Of a stretch of 64,000 bases of DNA, positions 25,698 through 34,748 are shown in pieces; positions within the stretch are counted from its first letter, which is position 1; each line of letters opens with the position of its first letter. The translations under genes and the position numbers were made by a program. The notes beneath the pieces are model-generated. The model had not been told where the DNA came from. It did no database searches and was given only the letters and a program-made list of their open reading frames with translations. The stretch covers positions 1-64,000 of the forward strand of contig DASUKA010000005.1 in NCBI GenBank assembly GCA_036278935.1, read 5' to 3'. This DNA is from DASSNR01 sp036278935 (GTDB lineage Bacteria > Gemmatimonadota > Gemmatimonadetes > Gemmatimonadales > Gemmatimonadaceae).

Positions 25698-26336
25698 CTA
25701 CTTCAACCCTGGCTCGATGATCGAGGCGAAGGAATTGCGGGCGCGGTTGAGCCGGGACTTCACCGTGCCGAGGTTGCACCCGGTGATCTCGGCGATCTCC
25801 TCGTACGACTTGCCCTCCAGCTCCCGCAGGACAAACACCTGCCGGTGATGCTCCGGCAGCTGCGCTACCGAGTGCTCCACCATCTCGCGCAGATGACGCT
25901 TCCGGTAGAGATCATCCGGCCGGGAACTGGAGTCCTCGAACTGCAACGGCCGGTCGTCGTCCTGCCAGTTCTTCTTGATCGTCTGGAAGAAAACGAGCGG
26001 GTTGCGCGACCGATTGCGCAGCTCGTTCTTGGCCAGATTGGACGCGATGGTATAAATCCAGGTCGAGAACTTCTTCGACCGGTCGAACCGGTGCATGTGC
26101 CGGTACACGCGGATGAAGACCTCCTGCACCAGGTCTTCCGAGCGTTCACGATCGCCGATGGTCCGGTAGATGAAATTGAGGAGCCGTGTTTGATATCGCT
26201 CCACCAATTCCTGGAACGCGCGCTCCTCTCCATCAAGGAACACCGCGACCAACTCTGAGTCGTCCACGGCGTGCAGCCGCTCCCGAACGGCCGCTCCCGG
26301 CGACGGCACCACCCGCTTCAGCGCGACGTCAGCCAT
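25698..26336 (-). CDS. ECF-type RNA polymerase sigma factor (RpoE-like)
   Basis: 212 aa. Sigma region 2 (ELVERYQTRLLNFIYRTIGD, DLVQEVFIRVYRH, FSTWIYTIASNLAKNELRNR) and region 4 (QLPEHHRQVFVLRELEGKSYEEIAEITGCNLGTVKSRLNRAR) are both complete. No extra C-terminal domain. A strong SD, AGGGGGAA, precedes the ATG, and a TTGACA lies on the minus strand at 26409-26404. Paired with the zf-HC2 anti-sigma gene downstream. Regulon unknown; RpoE-like members usually answer envelope stress. Confidence 0.95.
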   Translation of the reverse strand: MADVALKRVVPSPGAAVRERLHAVDDSELVAVFLDGEERAFQELVERYQTRLLNFIYRTIGDRERSEDLVQEVFIRVYRHMHRFDRSKKFSTWIYTIASNLAKNELRNRSRNPLVFFQTIKKNWQDDDRPLQFEDSSSRPDDLYRKRHLREMVEHSVAQLPEHHRQVFVLRELEGKSYEEIAEITGCNLGTVKSRLNRARNSFASIIEPGLK

Positions 26337-26830
26337 TGTTCATTCCCCCTGTACGAAGGGTACGACGCTCACCGACAAAACAAGTCTGCAATGGCCGCCC
26401 TCCTGTCAACACACGCTTCATGAGCGAAGCACGGCGCATGCCGCGTTCATCAGAATAGGAACGATACTTGTAAGTGTCTGTAAAACAGGGCTTTAGCTCG
26501 GCGAGCATCCACCACGAAATATACCGAAGCCAGACCGAAATGTCTACGTGAGGTGACGCTCGCCTGCGTACGGTTGGACACTGCGCTCGTCCGTTCCGTT
26601 GCCCGCTCTCTTCCGGCGCCCGCGAGCACGGCCTGCTGCGTCAGGGCCGGCGCTGCAATCCGTGTCCAACCAGACGACGACCAGCCGTATGAGCGCGATG
26701 GGCGGGGTGGAACGCCGCCGTCGTACGACCGGGCGGCACACCAGGGTACGATCTCGCCGTCAACCATACTACGCATCTGAGCGCCTATCCGTGTCGAACG
26801 TCACCATCTGTTGTGCGCAGCAGCTGGAAG
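26337..26830. other. Intergenic region upstream of the sigma gene, no gene seen
   Basis: About 490 bp. Minus-strand frames here (for example 26450-26776) have no family resemblance and no ribosome-binding site. It should carry the sigma gene promoter; the TTGACA at 26404-26409 has no convincing -10 box. Confidence 0.6.
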
Positions 26831-26922
26831 GTCAGGTCCTGACTGATGCATGAGATCGGCGTCAGGTCTCGGGAATCCGGGTCAGGTCTTGGACCGTGAA
26901 TTCACGCTCCAAGACCTGACCC
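26831..26922. repeat. REP-like palindrome cluster (GGTCAGGTCTTG family), copy A
   Basis: Three related pieces in 92 bp: GTCAGG-T-CCTGAC (26831-26843); a lone GTCAGGTCTCGG at 26861; and a near-perfect 44-nt palindrome 26879-26922, whose 15-bp arms GGGTCAGGTCTTGGA / TCCAAGACCTGACCC flank CGTGAATTCACG with one C/C mismatch. The same core is found inside the gene at 41772-41824. Confidence 0.88.
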
Positions 26923-26956
26923 CCGTAGCCTCGACCCACGACCCACAACCCACCCC

Positions 26957-28039
26957 TCACTCCGGCTTCTTCACAGCCGGCACCGTCTTTGTCCCCGTCC
27001 CCACCGCCCCAGTGCCGATGCTGGCGGAATCGTGAGGCGTCGTCGAATCCGCGGCCGCCGGTGTGGTCATGGCGTTGGTAGCCGCACTATCGCGCCAGTT
27101 TGCCATCTGTGAAGCGAAATCTTGTGCCACCATGGCCAGATCCACCGGCTCGGTTCCTGGATCCTCAGGGCGGCCGTCCACCCGCGCCAGGCTCACCGAG
27201 GCCTTCTCGTACGAGCTGTCCGCGGCCAGCGCCGCCCGATACGCGGCCGCCGATGCCGCGTAGTGCCCGGTCTGCTCGAGCGCGATCCCCAGATTGTTCT
27301 GGAACACCGCCGTCGTGCTGTCCAGCTGCGTCGCTCTGGCAAGCGGTCCCAGTGCATCCGCAAAGCGACCCTGCTGAATGAGGATGAGCCCCAGGTTGTT
27401 CATCGACCAGGCATCCGTGGAATCGAGCGCGATCGCCTTCCGGTAGGCATCGATCGCCCCATCCACATCGGCCATCTCGTACTGCGCGCGCCCCAGCAGT
27501 CGATACGCCTCGTTGGACTGCGGATCGAGCGCCAGCGCCGCCTCCACCCGGTCCATGGCATCGGTGGGCCGGTTCGTCTCCAGCAGCACACGGCTCAGAT
27601 TGAGCATGCTCTTCACATGCTTGGGATCCATGCTGAGCGCCGCGACAAAGGCGCTCTCCGCCTGCACCGGCTGGCCGGCTTTCCACGCCGAAAGGCCGAG
27701 CATGTAAAAGCCCCAGGGGTTCTGCGGGTGCTGCTCCGTGTAGGTGGTGAACATCGCCGCCGCCTGCACGTAGTGCCTGGTGGAGTACGCCGATTCCGCG
27801 TCCGTGTACGACACCGGCTGAATCGCCCCGCTGTCCACGGCGGATGCAACCTGCGTGGTCTCCGGTGTCGCCACCGGCGCCGACTGGGCCGATGGCTGCT
27901 GCCCCGTCACGCCGGGCGGCTTCACGTTGGAATCACGGCATGCCGCCATCCCCACCACCGCTACCAGCACCGCTGCTGCCAGGGTGAGCGTGCCCGTGTG
28001 CTCGTATCCCGTGATCCGGCTGCCAAGTTCGCGACGCAT
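26957..28039 (-). CDS. TPR-repeat lipoprotein
   Basis: 360 aa. ATG at 28039 is decided by AGGAGGAGA just upstream; the GTG at 28054 would make that SD coding. Lipobox GMAAC near residue 34. Residues ~85-290 contain six or so tetratricopeptide repeats (WGFYMLGLSAWKAGQPVQAE, EAYRLLGRAQYEMADVDGAI, WSMNNLGLILIQQGRFADAL, VFQNNLGIALEQTGHYAAS). The C-terminus is Thr/Ala-rich and disordered-looking. Likely a periplasmic or outer-membrane scaffold; partners unknown. Confidence 0.85.
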   Translation of the reverse strand: MRRELGSRITGYEHTGTLTLAAAVLVAVVGMAACRDSNVKPPGVTGQQPSAQSAPVATPETTQVASAVDSGAIQPVSYTDAESAYSTRHYVQAAAMFTTYTEQHPQNPWGFYMLGLSAWKAGQPVQAESAFVAALSMDPKHVKSMLNLSRVLLETNRPTDAMDRVEAALALDPQSNEAYRLLGRAQYEMADVDGAIDAYRKAIALDSTDAWSMNNLGLILIQQGRFADALGPLARATQLDSTTAVFQNNLGIALEQTGHYAASAAAYRAALAADSSYEKASVSLARVDGRPEDPGTEPVDLAMVAQDFASQMANWRDSAATNAMTTPAAADSTTPHDSASIGTGAVGTGTKTVPAVKKPE

Positions 28040-28054
28040 ACGTCTCCTCCTCAC

Positions 28055-28356
28055 GATTGTGCGCCTTGCGGGCGCTGGTTGGGACTTCCGTGGTCGCCGC
28101 CTTCAAAGGCAAGCGGCCGGCCCAACCGGGAGCGAGACAGGTCAAGCGTCGTAATGCGTTATCATATCGCAGCTTGCACAACTCCGCGCATCGTGCTCAG
28201 CGAGCCGAAGGTCGGCGATTGTGTCCGCACGGACACGGGACGCATGAGGCTATTGTGGCCGAGTGGACACACCACGATGAGCTCGAGCGATCACACCACG
28301 CGCTGGCTCGGGGGGCTGGATGACGCGACTTGGCACGCCGCGGCGTGCGCCGGCGC
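28055..28356. other. Intergenic region, no gene seen
   Basis: About 300 bp between two minus-strand genes. It should hold the TPR lipoprotein promoter; a TATGAT on the minus strand near 28160 has no matching -35. Confidence 0.5.
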
Positions 28357-28953
28357 TCAGGCGGCGCTGGGCAGGCGGCGGCGCGCCGTGGCTGAGCGCG
28401 TTGCGCGATGCCGCAGAGCGACGCGTACGCGGAGCATCGTGGCCGCGATCACGAGGACGGCGCAGGCCTCCACCGCGACCTTCTCACCATCGAGCGGATC
28501 GATGGCCTTCCCCTGGATCGTCGGATCGCTCCAGATCCCGTGGATGAAGAAGAGCACCGCCACCGCGTACGCCAGGTAATGCAGCACCTTCCAGGTGGAG
28601 CGCCGCAGCTTCGGCCGGTAGTACGAGGTCACCACCACAACCACCAGCAGGTAGAGCGACAGCGCGCCGAGTGTGTTGATGATCGGCTGTTTCGGCGAAT
28701 GCAGGGGATAGACGACATCGAGCACACGGAACCCGGCCGTGGAGGAGAAGAGGAGCACCACCGGGTGCGCTCCGGCGACGGCGAGCGCGAGATAGCCGGT
28801 CCAATTATGGAGGCGGAAGTAATTGATGCGCCGATGCGGCCATCGCGTCCACGGATTGTAGCGAGCCGAGAGCAGCAGTCCGAGCAGGATGTTCGCCGCC
28901 AGCAGGAAGAGCGCGGCGAGACCGATGTCGGCCGACAGGTCGATGGCACTCAA
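28357..28953 (-). CDS. Ferric reductase-like transmembrane (haem b) protein
   Basis: 198 aa with five to six membrane segments. Two helices carry paired histidines as haem ligands: FRLHNWTGYLALAVAGAHPVV and VLHYLAYAVAVLFFIHGIW, with about 13 residues between them as in the ferric reductase / YedZ superfamily. No FAD/NAD(P)H domain is attached, so an electron donor must be separate. The end is Arg/Ala-rich. Upstream, past 115 nt, lies the sigma-54 regulator gene on the same strand. Confidence 0.82.
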   Translation of the reverse strand: MSAIDLSADIGLAALFLLAANILLGLLLSARYNPWTRWPHRRINYFRLHNWTGYLALAVAGAHPVVLLFSSTAGFRVLDVVYPLHSPKQPIINTLGALSLYLLVVVVVTSYYRPKLRRSTWKVLHYLAYAVAVLFFIHGIWSDPTIQGKAIDPLDGEKVAVEACAVLVIAATMLRVRVALRHRATRSATARRRLPSAA

Positions 28954-29068
28954 CGTCTGTTCTCTTGGAAGCGAGTCTGGAGCAGGGCGTCCGGACGTGA
29001 CGCGGTGCAGGAGGTGGGTGCGACGGGGAGCGGCGCGGTGGTGCCGCGGCGCCCGAGCGCTACGGTTC

Positions 29069-30451
29069 TCAGCCGGGGCGGAGAATATTGTGCCGGCGCA
29101 TGATCTTGAGCAAGCTGGAATGGTCGGCCAGCCCCAGCTCCTGCGCCGTCCGGGTGATGTGCCAGTCGTTCCGCTCCAGCGCCAGCACCACGATCTGACG
29201 CTCGGCTTCCGCCCTCAGCTCCAGGAAGGTGTGCGGTGCGGCGCCATCGCCCGCTGCCCCGCCGGTCGTGCCGGGCTCGCCCACACGCTCCCGGATTTCC
29301 GGCGGCACCTGCTCCGCCTCCATCACGTTGCCATCCGTCGCGATGATCATCCGCTCGATGATGTTCCGGAGCTCGCGCACATTGTTCCGTGCCCAGTCGT
29401 AGGCCATCAGCATCCGCAGCGCATCGGTGTGCAGCACCTTCCGCCGCATCCCGAACCGCGCGCACATCATGGCGATCAGATGCTCCGACAGCTCCGGAAT
29501 ATCCGAGAGCCGCTCGCGCAGCGGGGGCACGCGCAGTACATGCACGTTCAGGCGGAAGTAGAGATCCCTCCTGAAGCGCCCCGCCTCCACTTCCGCATCC
29601 AGGCTGCGATTGGTGGCCGCCACCACGCGCGCCGGAACGGTGATGGGCCGGTTCCCCCCCACTCGCGTGACCTGTCGCTCCTCGAGCACGCGCAGCAGCG
29701 TGGCCTGTGCCGGAAGGGGCAGCTCGCCGATCTCGTCCAGAAAGAGCGTGCCGCGTCCGGCCGTCTCGAACGCGCCCTTGTGCAGCGTCGCCGCCCCGGT
29801 GAACGCGCCGCGCTCGTGCCCGAACAGCTCGCTCTCCACCAGGTTCTCCGGCAGCGCGGCGCTGTTGACCGCCACGAAGGGCTCCCTGGCGCCGGCGCTC
29901 AGGCGGTGGACATCGCGCGCCACCACCTCCTTCCCCGCGCCGCTCTCTCCCATGATGAGTACGGGACTCGGAATGGGCGCCACGCGCGCGATGGCTTCCT
30001 TGAGCTGCTGCATGGCCGGGCTCGTGCCCAGGAGCGAGGTCTCGGCCTCCACATAGCGCTTGAGCGAGGAGAGCTCGCTCGTGAGACGGCGTCGCTCCAG
30101 CGCGTTTTCCACCTCCTGGATCACGCGCTCCATGGGCTCCGATTTGTCGATGAAGTTGTACGCGCCAAGGCGGACCGCCTGCACGCACCGGTCGTAGTTG
30201 CCCGTGCCCGTGTAGACGATCACCGGGACATCGAGCGCGCGCTCGCGCAACCGGCGCAGCACCTCGAAGCCGTCCACGCCGGGCATCTCCAGATCCAGCA
30301 GCACGCAGTCCACCGCCTCGCGCCCCAGCACCTCCAGCCCCTCGGCACCGCCCTCGGCCACCATCACCTCATACCCGCCCAGCCGCTTCAGGTCATAGCC
30401 ATACTGCTCGGCCATGGCCGGCACATCGTCCACTACCAGTACGACCGTCAC
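29069..30451 (-). CDS. Sigma-54-dependent response regulator (NtrC/NtrX family)
   Basis: 460 aa from the GTG at 30451 (VTVVLVVDDVPAM); the earlier frame start has no conserved residues. Receiver domain with phospho-Asp in CVLLDLEMPG (~residue 52) and Lys in YNFIDKSEP. AAA+ domain: Walker A GESGAGKE, GAFTGA loop for sigma-54 contact, Walker B GTLFLDEIGE, arginine-finger region FRRDLYFRLNV. C-terminal Fis-type HTH: RNDWHITRTAQELGLADHSSLLKIMRRH. It is the output partner of the kinase encoded 73 nt upstream. Confidence 0.95.
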   Translation of the reverse strand: MTVVLVVDDVPAMAEQYGYDLKRLGGYEVMVAEGGAEGLEVLGREAVDCVLLDLEMPGVDGFEVLRRLRERALDVPVIVYTGTGNYDRCVQAVRLGAYNFIDKSEPMERVIQEVENALERRRLTSELSSLKRYVEAETSLLGTSPAMQQLKEAIARVAPIPSPVLIMGESGAGKEVVARDVHRLSAGAREPFVAVNSAALPENLVESELFGHERGAFTGAATLHKGAFETAGRGTLFLDEIGELPLPAQATLLRVLEERQVTRVGGNRPITVPARVVAATNRSLDAEVEAGRFRRDLYFRLNVHVLRVPPLRERLSDIPELSEHLIAMMCARFGMRRKVLHTDALRMLMAYDWARNNVRELRNIIERMIIATDGNVMEAEQVPPEIRERVGEPGTTGGAAGDGAAPHTFLELRAEAERQIVVLALERNDWHITRTAQELGLADHSSLLKIMRRHNILRPG

Positions 30452-30524
30452 GGCTGCATCCCGCCCACTGTGCCGTACACACTCGGGCAGGCGCCGGAAC
30501 CGCCGCCCAATGTCGCCGTCATGA

Positions 30525-32336
30525 TCATCGAGCCTTCTCCCTGGCCTTCGCGCCAACGGGCGCGGTGGGCAGCCCATGCAACGGCGCGGCGGCTCTGGCC
30601 GGTAGATCCACCATGAAGCGCGTGCCGGCGCGCGGCGCCGTGTCCACCTTCAGCGATCCGCTCAGGTCGAGCACGAGCCGGCGGACCACAGACAGCCCGA
30701 GCCCCGTGCCGTTGTCCTTGGTCGTGTAGAAATCATCGAAGGCGCGGCTCAACTGCTGCTCGCTCATCCCCCGTCCGGTGTCGGCCACCGTGATGCGCAC
30801 CATCGGCCGGTGCGATGCATCCTGCGTCATCTCCGTGGACACGGTGACCGAGCCCGGCTGCAATTCAAGACTGTCTACGGCGTTGCCCACCAGATTCTCC
30901 AGGATGCGCCGCACGACCACCTCGTCACCCAGCACCGCGCTCACCCCTTCGGCCAGCCGCACGCGCAGCTCGGCCGACGGCGCGGCCTGCGCGTTCCGGA
31001 TCACCTGCTGCACCACGGCGTTCACGTCGCACGGCTCGCGGTCCAGGCGAGGCGCCAGCCGGGCATAGTTCCGCGCCAGCGAGTCCAGATAGGCAATGCT
31101 GGATTCCAGCGTCCCCTGCCGCTCCTGAAAGATGGCGGGCAGCTCACTGGGCTGCTCGCGCGCCACCTGCGCGAGATGCCGGAACACGTTGCGAATGGGC
31201 GTGAGCCCGTTCTTGATATCGTGGTTCACCTGCCGCGCCACCTCTCCCACCGTCGCGCGCCGCTCCGCTTCGCGCAACTTGCTCGCACTGGCGCGCAAAC
31301 GCCGAGTCATGGCGCCCAGGAGGCGCGATAGTGCGCCGATTTCATCGCTGCGATTGCTGGCGAAGTCGACATCCATCGCGTCCAGATCGATCCGCGCCGT
31401 CTTGCTGGCCAGCTCGGCGAGCGGGCGGCTCACACGCGCGGAAAGCCACATGCCTAACAGAAGCGCGATAACGAGCGTCAGCCCCACAGCGGTCAGGAAC
31501 CAGAGGTCGACACTGCGGCGCAACGCCGTGAGAGGTCCCAACGGATAGCTCACGAGAAGCCGAGCGGATTCCACCGCGCTGGAAGGCTCACGCCCCGTGT
31601 CGATGTAGGGAATGGTGAGATCATCCACCATGAAATCGGCCGACGCGGCATGCGCGCCCGGCCCGGAGCTCGCGGCGACGCGCCACGACGAATCGCCCAG
31701 CAGCCGCGGATCCGACGACAGCGTATCGCGCGGCGCGAGGAGGGTCACGGCCAGCTCGTGCCCGCGGGCCAGCTGTGCGAGGAACCGCGACCCCACCCGG
31801 ATACCGCCCGTCACGGTGAACCGCTCCCCCGCCAGGCGGAACGAGTCCGTGCGCGCGATGGCGAGGAAGGGCCCGGTTGGGGCGCGTGCCTTGACGATCG
31901 CCATCCCCCGCGGCGCGGTGGCGAGCACCGCTGGGAGCGTCGGCTCCAGCCGGTCATACTCATTACGGAAGTGGCCGGAGCTCACGATGCGGCCGGCGCT
32001 GTCCTGGATCTGCAGCATGGAGAGGCCCGCCAGCCGCATCGCGTGGCCGGCGTAGTCCAGCAGGTACGCGCGATCCGCGTTGGGGGTCCGGAGTGCCGCC
32101 AGCCGGAAGCGGTTGTCGTTGGTGAGCGCGGCCGCGAGGCTGGACAGCCGGCCGGCGATGGAGCTGTTCTCCTGGGCCAGCTCCTCCGTGATCACGGACA
32201 CCAGCCCTGTCATTCGCTGCTCGTACTGCGCCGTGAGGCGGCGGTCCATCTCCCGGCGCACACCAATGGCGAGGACGGCCATCGGCACCAGCACGACCAC
32301 GAGAAAGGCGAGCAGAATGCGACTGCGAAAGCTCAC
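30525..32336 (-). CDS. Membrane sensor histidine kinase (NtrY-like)
   Basis: 603 aa from the GTG at 32336, which overlaps the preceding stop by GTGA. TM1 (ILLAFLVVVLVPMAVLAIGV), a ~260-residue periplasmic sensor, TM2 (WFLTAVGLTLVIALLLGMWL), HAMP (SARVSRPLAELASKTARI), HisKA with phospho-His in VARQVNHDIKNGLTPIRN, and HATPase motifs ENLVGNAVDS, DTGRGMS and GTGLGLSVV. It phosphorylates the adjacent NtrC-type regulator. The translational coupling to a solute-binding lipoprotein suggests ligand input from that protein. Confidence 0.95.
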   Translation of the reverse strand: MSFRSRILLAFLVVVLVPMAVLAIGVRREMDRRLTAQYEQRMTGLVSVITEELAQENSSIAGRLSSLAAALTNDNRFRLAALRTPNADRAYLLDYAGHAMRLAGLSMLQIQDSAGRIVSSGHFRNEYDRLEPTLPAVLATAPRGMAIVKARAPTGPFLAIARTDSFRLAGERFTVTGGIRVGSRFLAQLARGHELAVTLLAPRDTLSSDPRLLGDSSWRVAASSGPGAHAASADFMVDDLTIPYIDTGREPSSAVESARLLVSYPLGPLTALRRSVDLWFLTAVGLTLVIALLLGMWLSARVSRPLAELASKTARIDLDAMDVDFASNRSDEIGALSRLLGAMTRRLRASASKLREAERRATVGEVARQVNHDIKNGLTPIRNVFRHLAQVAREQPSELPAIFQERQGTLESSIAYLDSLARNYARLAPRLDREPCDVNAVVQQVIRNAQAAPSAELRVRLAEGVSAVLGDEVVVRRILENLVGNAVDSLELQPGSVTVSTEMTQDASHRPMVRITVADTGRGMSEQQLSRAFDDFYTTKDNGTGLGLSVVRRLVLDLSGSLKVDTAPRAGTRFMVDLPARAAAPLHGLPTAPVGAKAREKAR

Positions 32337-34051
32337 GGCTGTCCCCCGGGCGCGTGTGGCATGACGGCGAAGCGCGGTGTCCCATCCCAATCGACGGTGG
32401 TGCCGGCGATCCCTGTGATACCCCGCCGCACTACCAGCCGTGCGCGAGTGGCAATCAGCGGGACGAGCGTGCGCTCGAGCCCCTGGCGCGCCGCATCGCT
32501 CCATGCGGCCGCCGCGCTATCGACGCCCACGTGCTCGGCACCGCGCATCATCCATGGCAGCCGCGCGGCGAGCGCTCGCACATGCGCGCACGGCGCGAGC
32601 ACGTGAGCCGGGAGATCGAACACATACGCCGCCTCGGTCCCGGCGTGGAGCACGGTGTCGAACGCGGCTGCGGGCAGCGCCGCGGCCACCAGGCGCGTGC
32701 CGTTTCCGCCCACGCCGGGGATGATGGCGGCCAGCCGCGCAGCGCTCGTGGCATCGCGGCCACCCATGGCGCCGAGCGCAACCAGACGGTCGGCCAGATC
32801 AGCCGCCACCTGATCGCCGCGCCGATAGACAATGCGTCGCGCGAGCACGCCCGGCTGCTCTGACGGCCGCGCGCCGGCGCGCGATTCCCCGGAGCTCGGG
32901 AGGGCGCCCTGCGCGCTGTCGGCGCTCGGGCACGTGTTCGGGTTCCGCCACCAGTACGGCGGCTCCGCGCCGCGGGCTTCCACGCGCACCGCGTCGCGGG
33001 CAAGCGCATCGCGGAACGCGCTGTCCGCCGCGGGTGCGCTGTCCCGCGTCTGCTCCAGCCGCGCGGGGGCGAGCAGCACATACGTGCGGCTCCATGGCAG
33101 CGGGATGGAGTGGAGCGATGGGCGGGTGGCGGCGTAGTCCAGCACGAGCGGATCGGCCGTCATGGCGATGTCCAGTCCGCGATCCAGAAGGTCGCGGACA
33201 TCGGACACGGCGCCCACACGAAAGCGCAACACCGGCGCGTGGTTTCCGGGCGGCGCATGGAGCGTGATGACGCCATGCGCCGCGGCAGCGCCGAGCACCG
33301 GGCTGTTGCCATCCACCCGATACATGCCGGTTCCCTCCGGCCACCGCGTGGCGGAGCCGGATGCCGTGACCGCCAGACCGGGGCTCGCGAGAGCGAGCGG
33401 TACCCCCGCGCTCGCCTGGCGGAGGACGATGGTGAGCGTTCGGTCATTCACGAGGATGATGGAATCGGCTGCCAGCTCCGCCGCGAGCCGTGGCGGAGCG
33501 GGGCCGGCGTACCGGGTGCCGTCGGCGGTGATCGCCTGGCCCGCCACACCTGTCTGGCCGCTGTCGCCCCAGCTCGCGGCGACATCGCGTGTGGTGACCG
33601 GCGTACCATCCCAGAAGGTGGCGCCCGAGCGCAGCGTGAAGCTCCAGCGGCGAGCGCTCGTATCCACGCTCCAGGATGCGGCCAGGCCGGGATACGGCCG
33701 CCCCATGCAATCCACCCGGATGAGCGGCTCGTACAGTTGAGCGAAGATCATGCGCTCGCCCGCGGTCCGCGGCACAGGTGCGTGCGAGGGATCCACCGCG
33801 CCAGCGAGCGCGATGCTCACCGTATCGGTGAATTGCTGCTCGCCCGCTCCAGGCGCGCGCTCGGCTGCGGCGCGCGTGGACATCAGGCCGCCGCTGTCGG
33901 ACGCAAGCACCCGGCATGCGACTGGCGGCCCACTCGGGGCCGGGGCCGGTGGCGCGACGACGGTAGCGGGGCGCCGCACGCAGGCGGCGGCAAGCACCAC
34001 GAGGAGCCAGCTCGCGCATGTTCTCTCGATTCTCATGGAGATCTGCCGCAT
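32333..34051 (-). CDS. Family 5 extracellular solute-binding lipoprotein (peptide/nickel type)
   Basis: 572 aa; ATG at 34051 has GAGG 10 nt upstream, with a second Met at 34036. Lipobox LAAAC near residue 24. The SBP_bac_5 core is visible: RMIFAQLYEPLIRVDCMGRPYPGLAASW, WSFTLRSGATFWDGTPVTTRDVAASW, and ITADP...; a Gly/Ala-rich central part. No permease or ATPase genes are near, so it is probably a sensor accessory for the kinase whose start codon overlaps its stop rather than a transporter component. The ligand cannot be told. Confidence 0.85.
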   Translation of the reverse strand: MRQISMRIERTCASWLLVVLAAACVRRPATVVAPPAPAPSGPPVACRVLASDSGGLMSTRAAAERAPGAGEQQFTDTVSIALAGAVDPSHAPVPRTAGERMIFAQLYEPLIRVDCMGRPYPGLAASWSVDTSARRWSFTLRSGATFWDGTPVTTRDVAASWGDSGQTGVAGQAITADGTRYAGPAPPRLAAELAADSIILVNDRTLTIVLRQASAGVPLALASPGLAVTASGSATRWPEGTGMYRVDGNSPVLGAAAAHGVITLHAPPGNHAPVLRFRVGAVSDVRDLLDRGLDIAMTADPLVLDYAATRPSLHSIPLPWSRTYVLLAPARLEQTRDSAPAADSAFRDALARDAVRVEARGAEPPYWWRNPNTCPSADSAQGALPSSGESRAGARPSEQPGVLARRIVYRRGDQVAADLADRLVALGAMGGRDATSAARLAAIIPGVGGNGTRLVAAALPAAAFDTVLHAGTEAAYVFDLPAHVLAPCAHVRALAARLPWMMRGAEHVGVDSAAAAWSDAARQGLERTLVPLIATRARLVVRRGITGIAGTTVDWDGTPRFAVMPHAPGGQP

Positions 34052-34147
34052 GAGAGGCCTCGTGATCGGGCATGGCGGTGGAGGTGAATGCCCGCTTCCG
34101 TAGGGATGGACGATCCAACACGAACAACATGACCGGCGGCTGATTTG

Positions 34148-34375
34148 CTACCGCCCGCCTCGGACCGCGACCCGGACGCACAGCACTCCCACGATCGCCA
34201 CGGCCAGCATGAGCGGCAGCGCGACCCAGCACGTGCGGCAGCCGCGCAGCGCAAAGGAGAACTGCGCCACTCCCACCACCAGACCAAATCCAAGCGCAAA
34301 CACGCCATAGGCCGCGGACAGGAGGCGGACCGGCCAGCTGAGCGACCGTGAAGGACGCCGCGGGATGCGCGTCAC
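34148..34375 (-). CDS. Small two-helix membrane protein
   Basis: 75 aa from a GTG at 34375, 7 nt after the upstream gene's stop. Two hydrophobic stretches (LLSAAYGVFALGFGLVVGVAQ and WVALPLMLAVAIVGVLCVRV) are separated by FSFALRGCRTC with two cysteines. No family recognised. It belongs to the nudix / PH-like operon by spacing. Confidence 0.5.
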   Translation of the reverse strand: MTRIPRRPSRSLSWPVRLLSAAYGVFALGFGLVVGVAQFSFALRGCRTCWVALPLMLAVAIVGVLCVRVAVRGGR

Positions 34376-34382
34376 CCGGTGC

Positions 34383-34748
34383 TCACCGCGTCGCCTCGTC
34401 GAGCCGTGAGTTGAGCAGCTCCATGGCGGCCGCGGGGTCCTGCACCTCGATGACGAGCTCATGGTAGTGCTCGCCCGCCAGCTCGATCACGATGGTCTGC
34501 TCCGGGTGGTGGACATCCCAGAACATCCGCTCGCCCGCCTGATAGAACGTGCCGGCCGTGATGATTCCCGGAATCTCGGTGCCGGGCATGCGGAGGCCGT
34601 GCCACCAGCCGCGCGCGATCTCCGCATCCGCGCGCACGCCGCGAATATGAGCGAGCGGGATCTCGAGACGGCTCCTGAGCGCCCAGAGCTTGTCCGCCCC
34701 CTCGACTTCGAAGATGGCGGTGGCGCCGGTGACGGTGATGCTGACCAT
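34383..34748 (-). CDS. Conserved protein with PH-like beta-sandwich pattern
   Basis: 121 aa. Repeated short strands (ITVTGATAIFEVEGADKLWALRS, IPLAHIRGVRADAEIARGW, FYQAGERMFWDVHHPEQTIVIEL, YHELVIEVQDPAAAMELLNS) and a final helix match the small bacterial PH-like proteins. Cytoplasmic, no signal. The start overlaps the Nudix stop by one nucleotide (TGATG). Function unknown. Confidence 0.72.
   Translation of the reverse strand: MVSITVTGATAIFEVEGADKLWALRSRLEIPLAHIRGVRADAEIARGWWHGLRMPGTEIPGIITAGTFYQAGERMFWDVHHPEQTIVIELAGEHYHELVIEVQDPAAAMELLNSRLDEATR

Noticed and set aside
26450..26776. 108-codon minus-strand frame upstream of the sigma gene
   Set aside because: No ribosome-binding site, no family features, biased composition.
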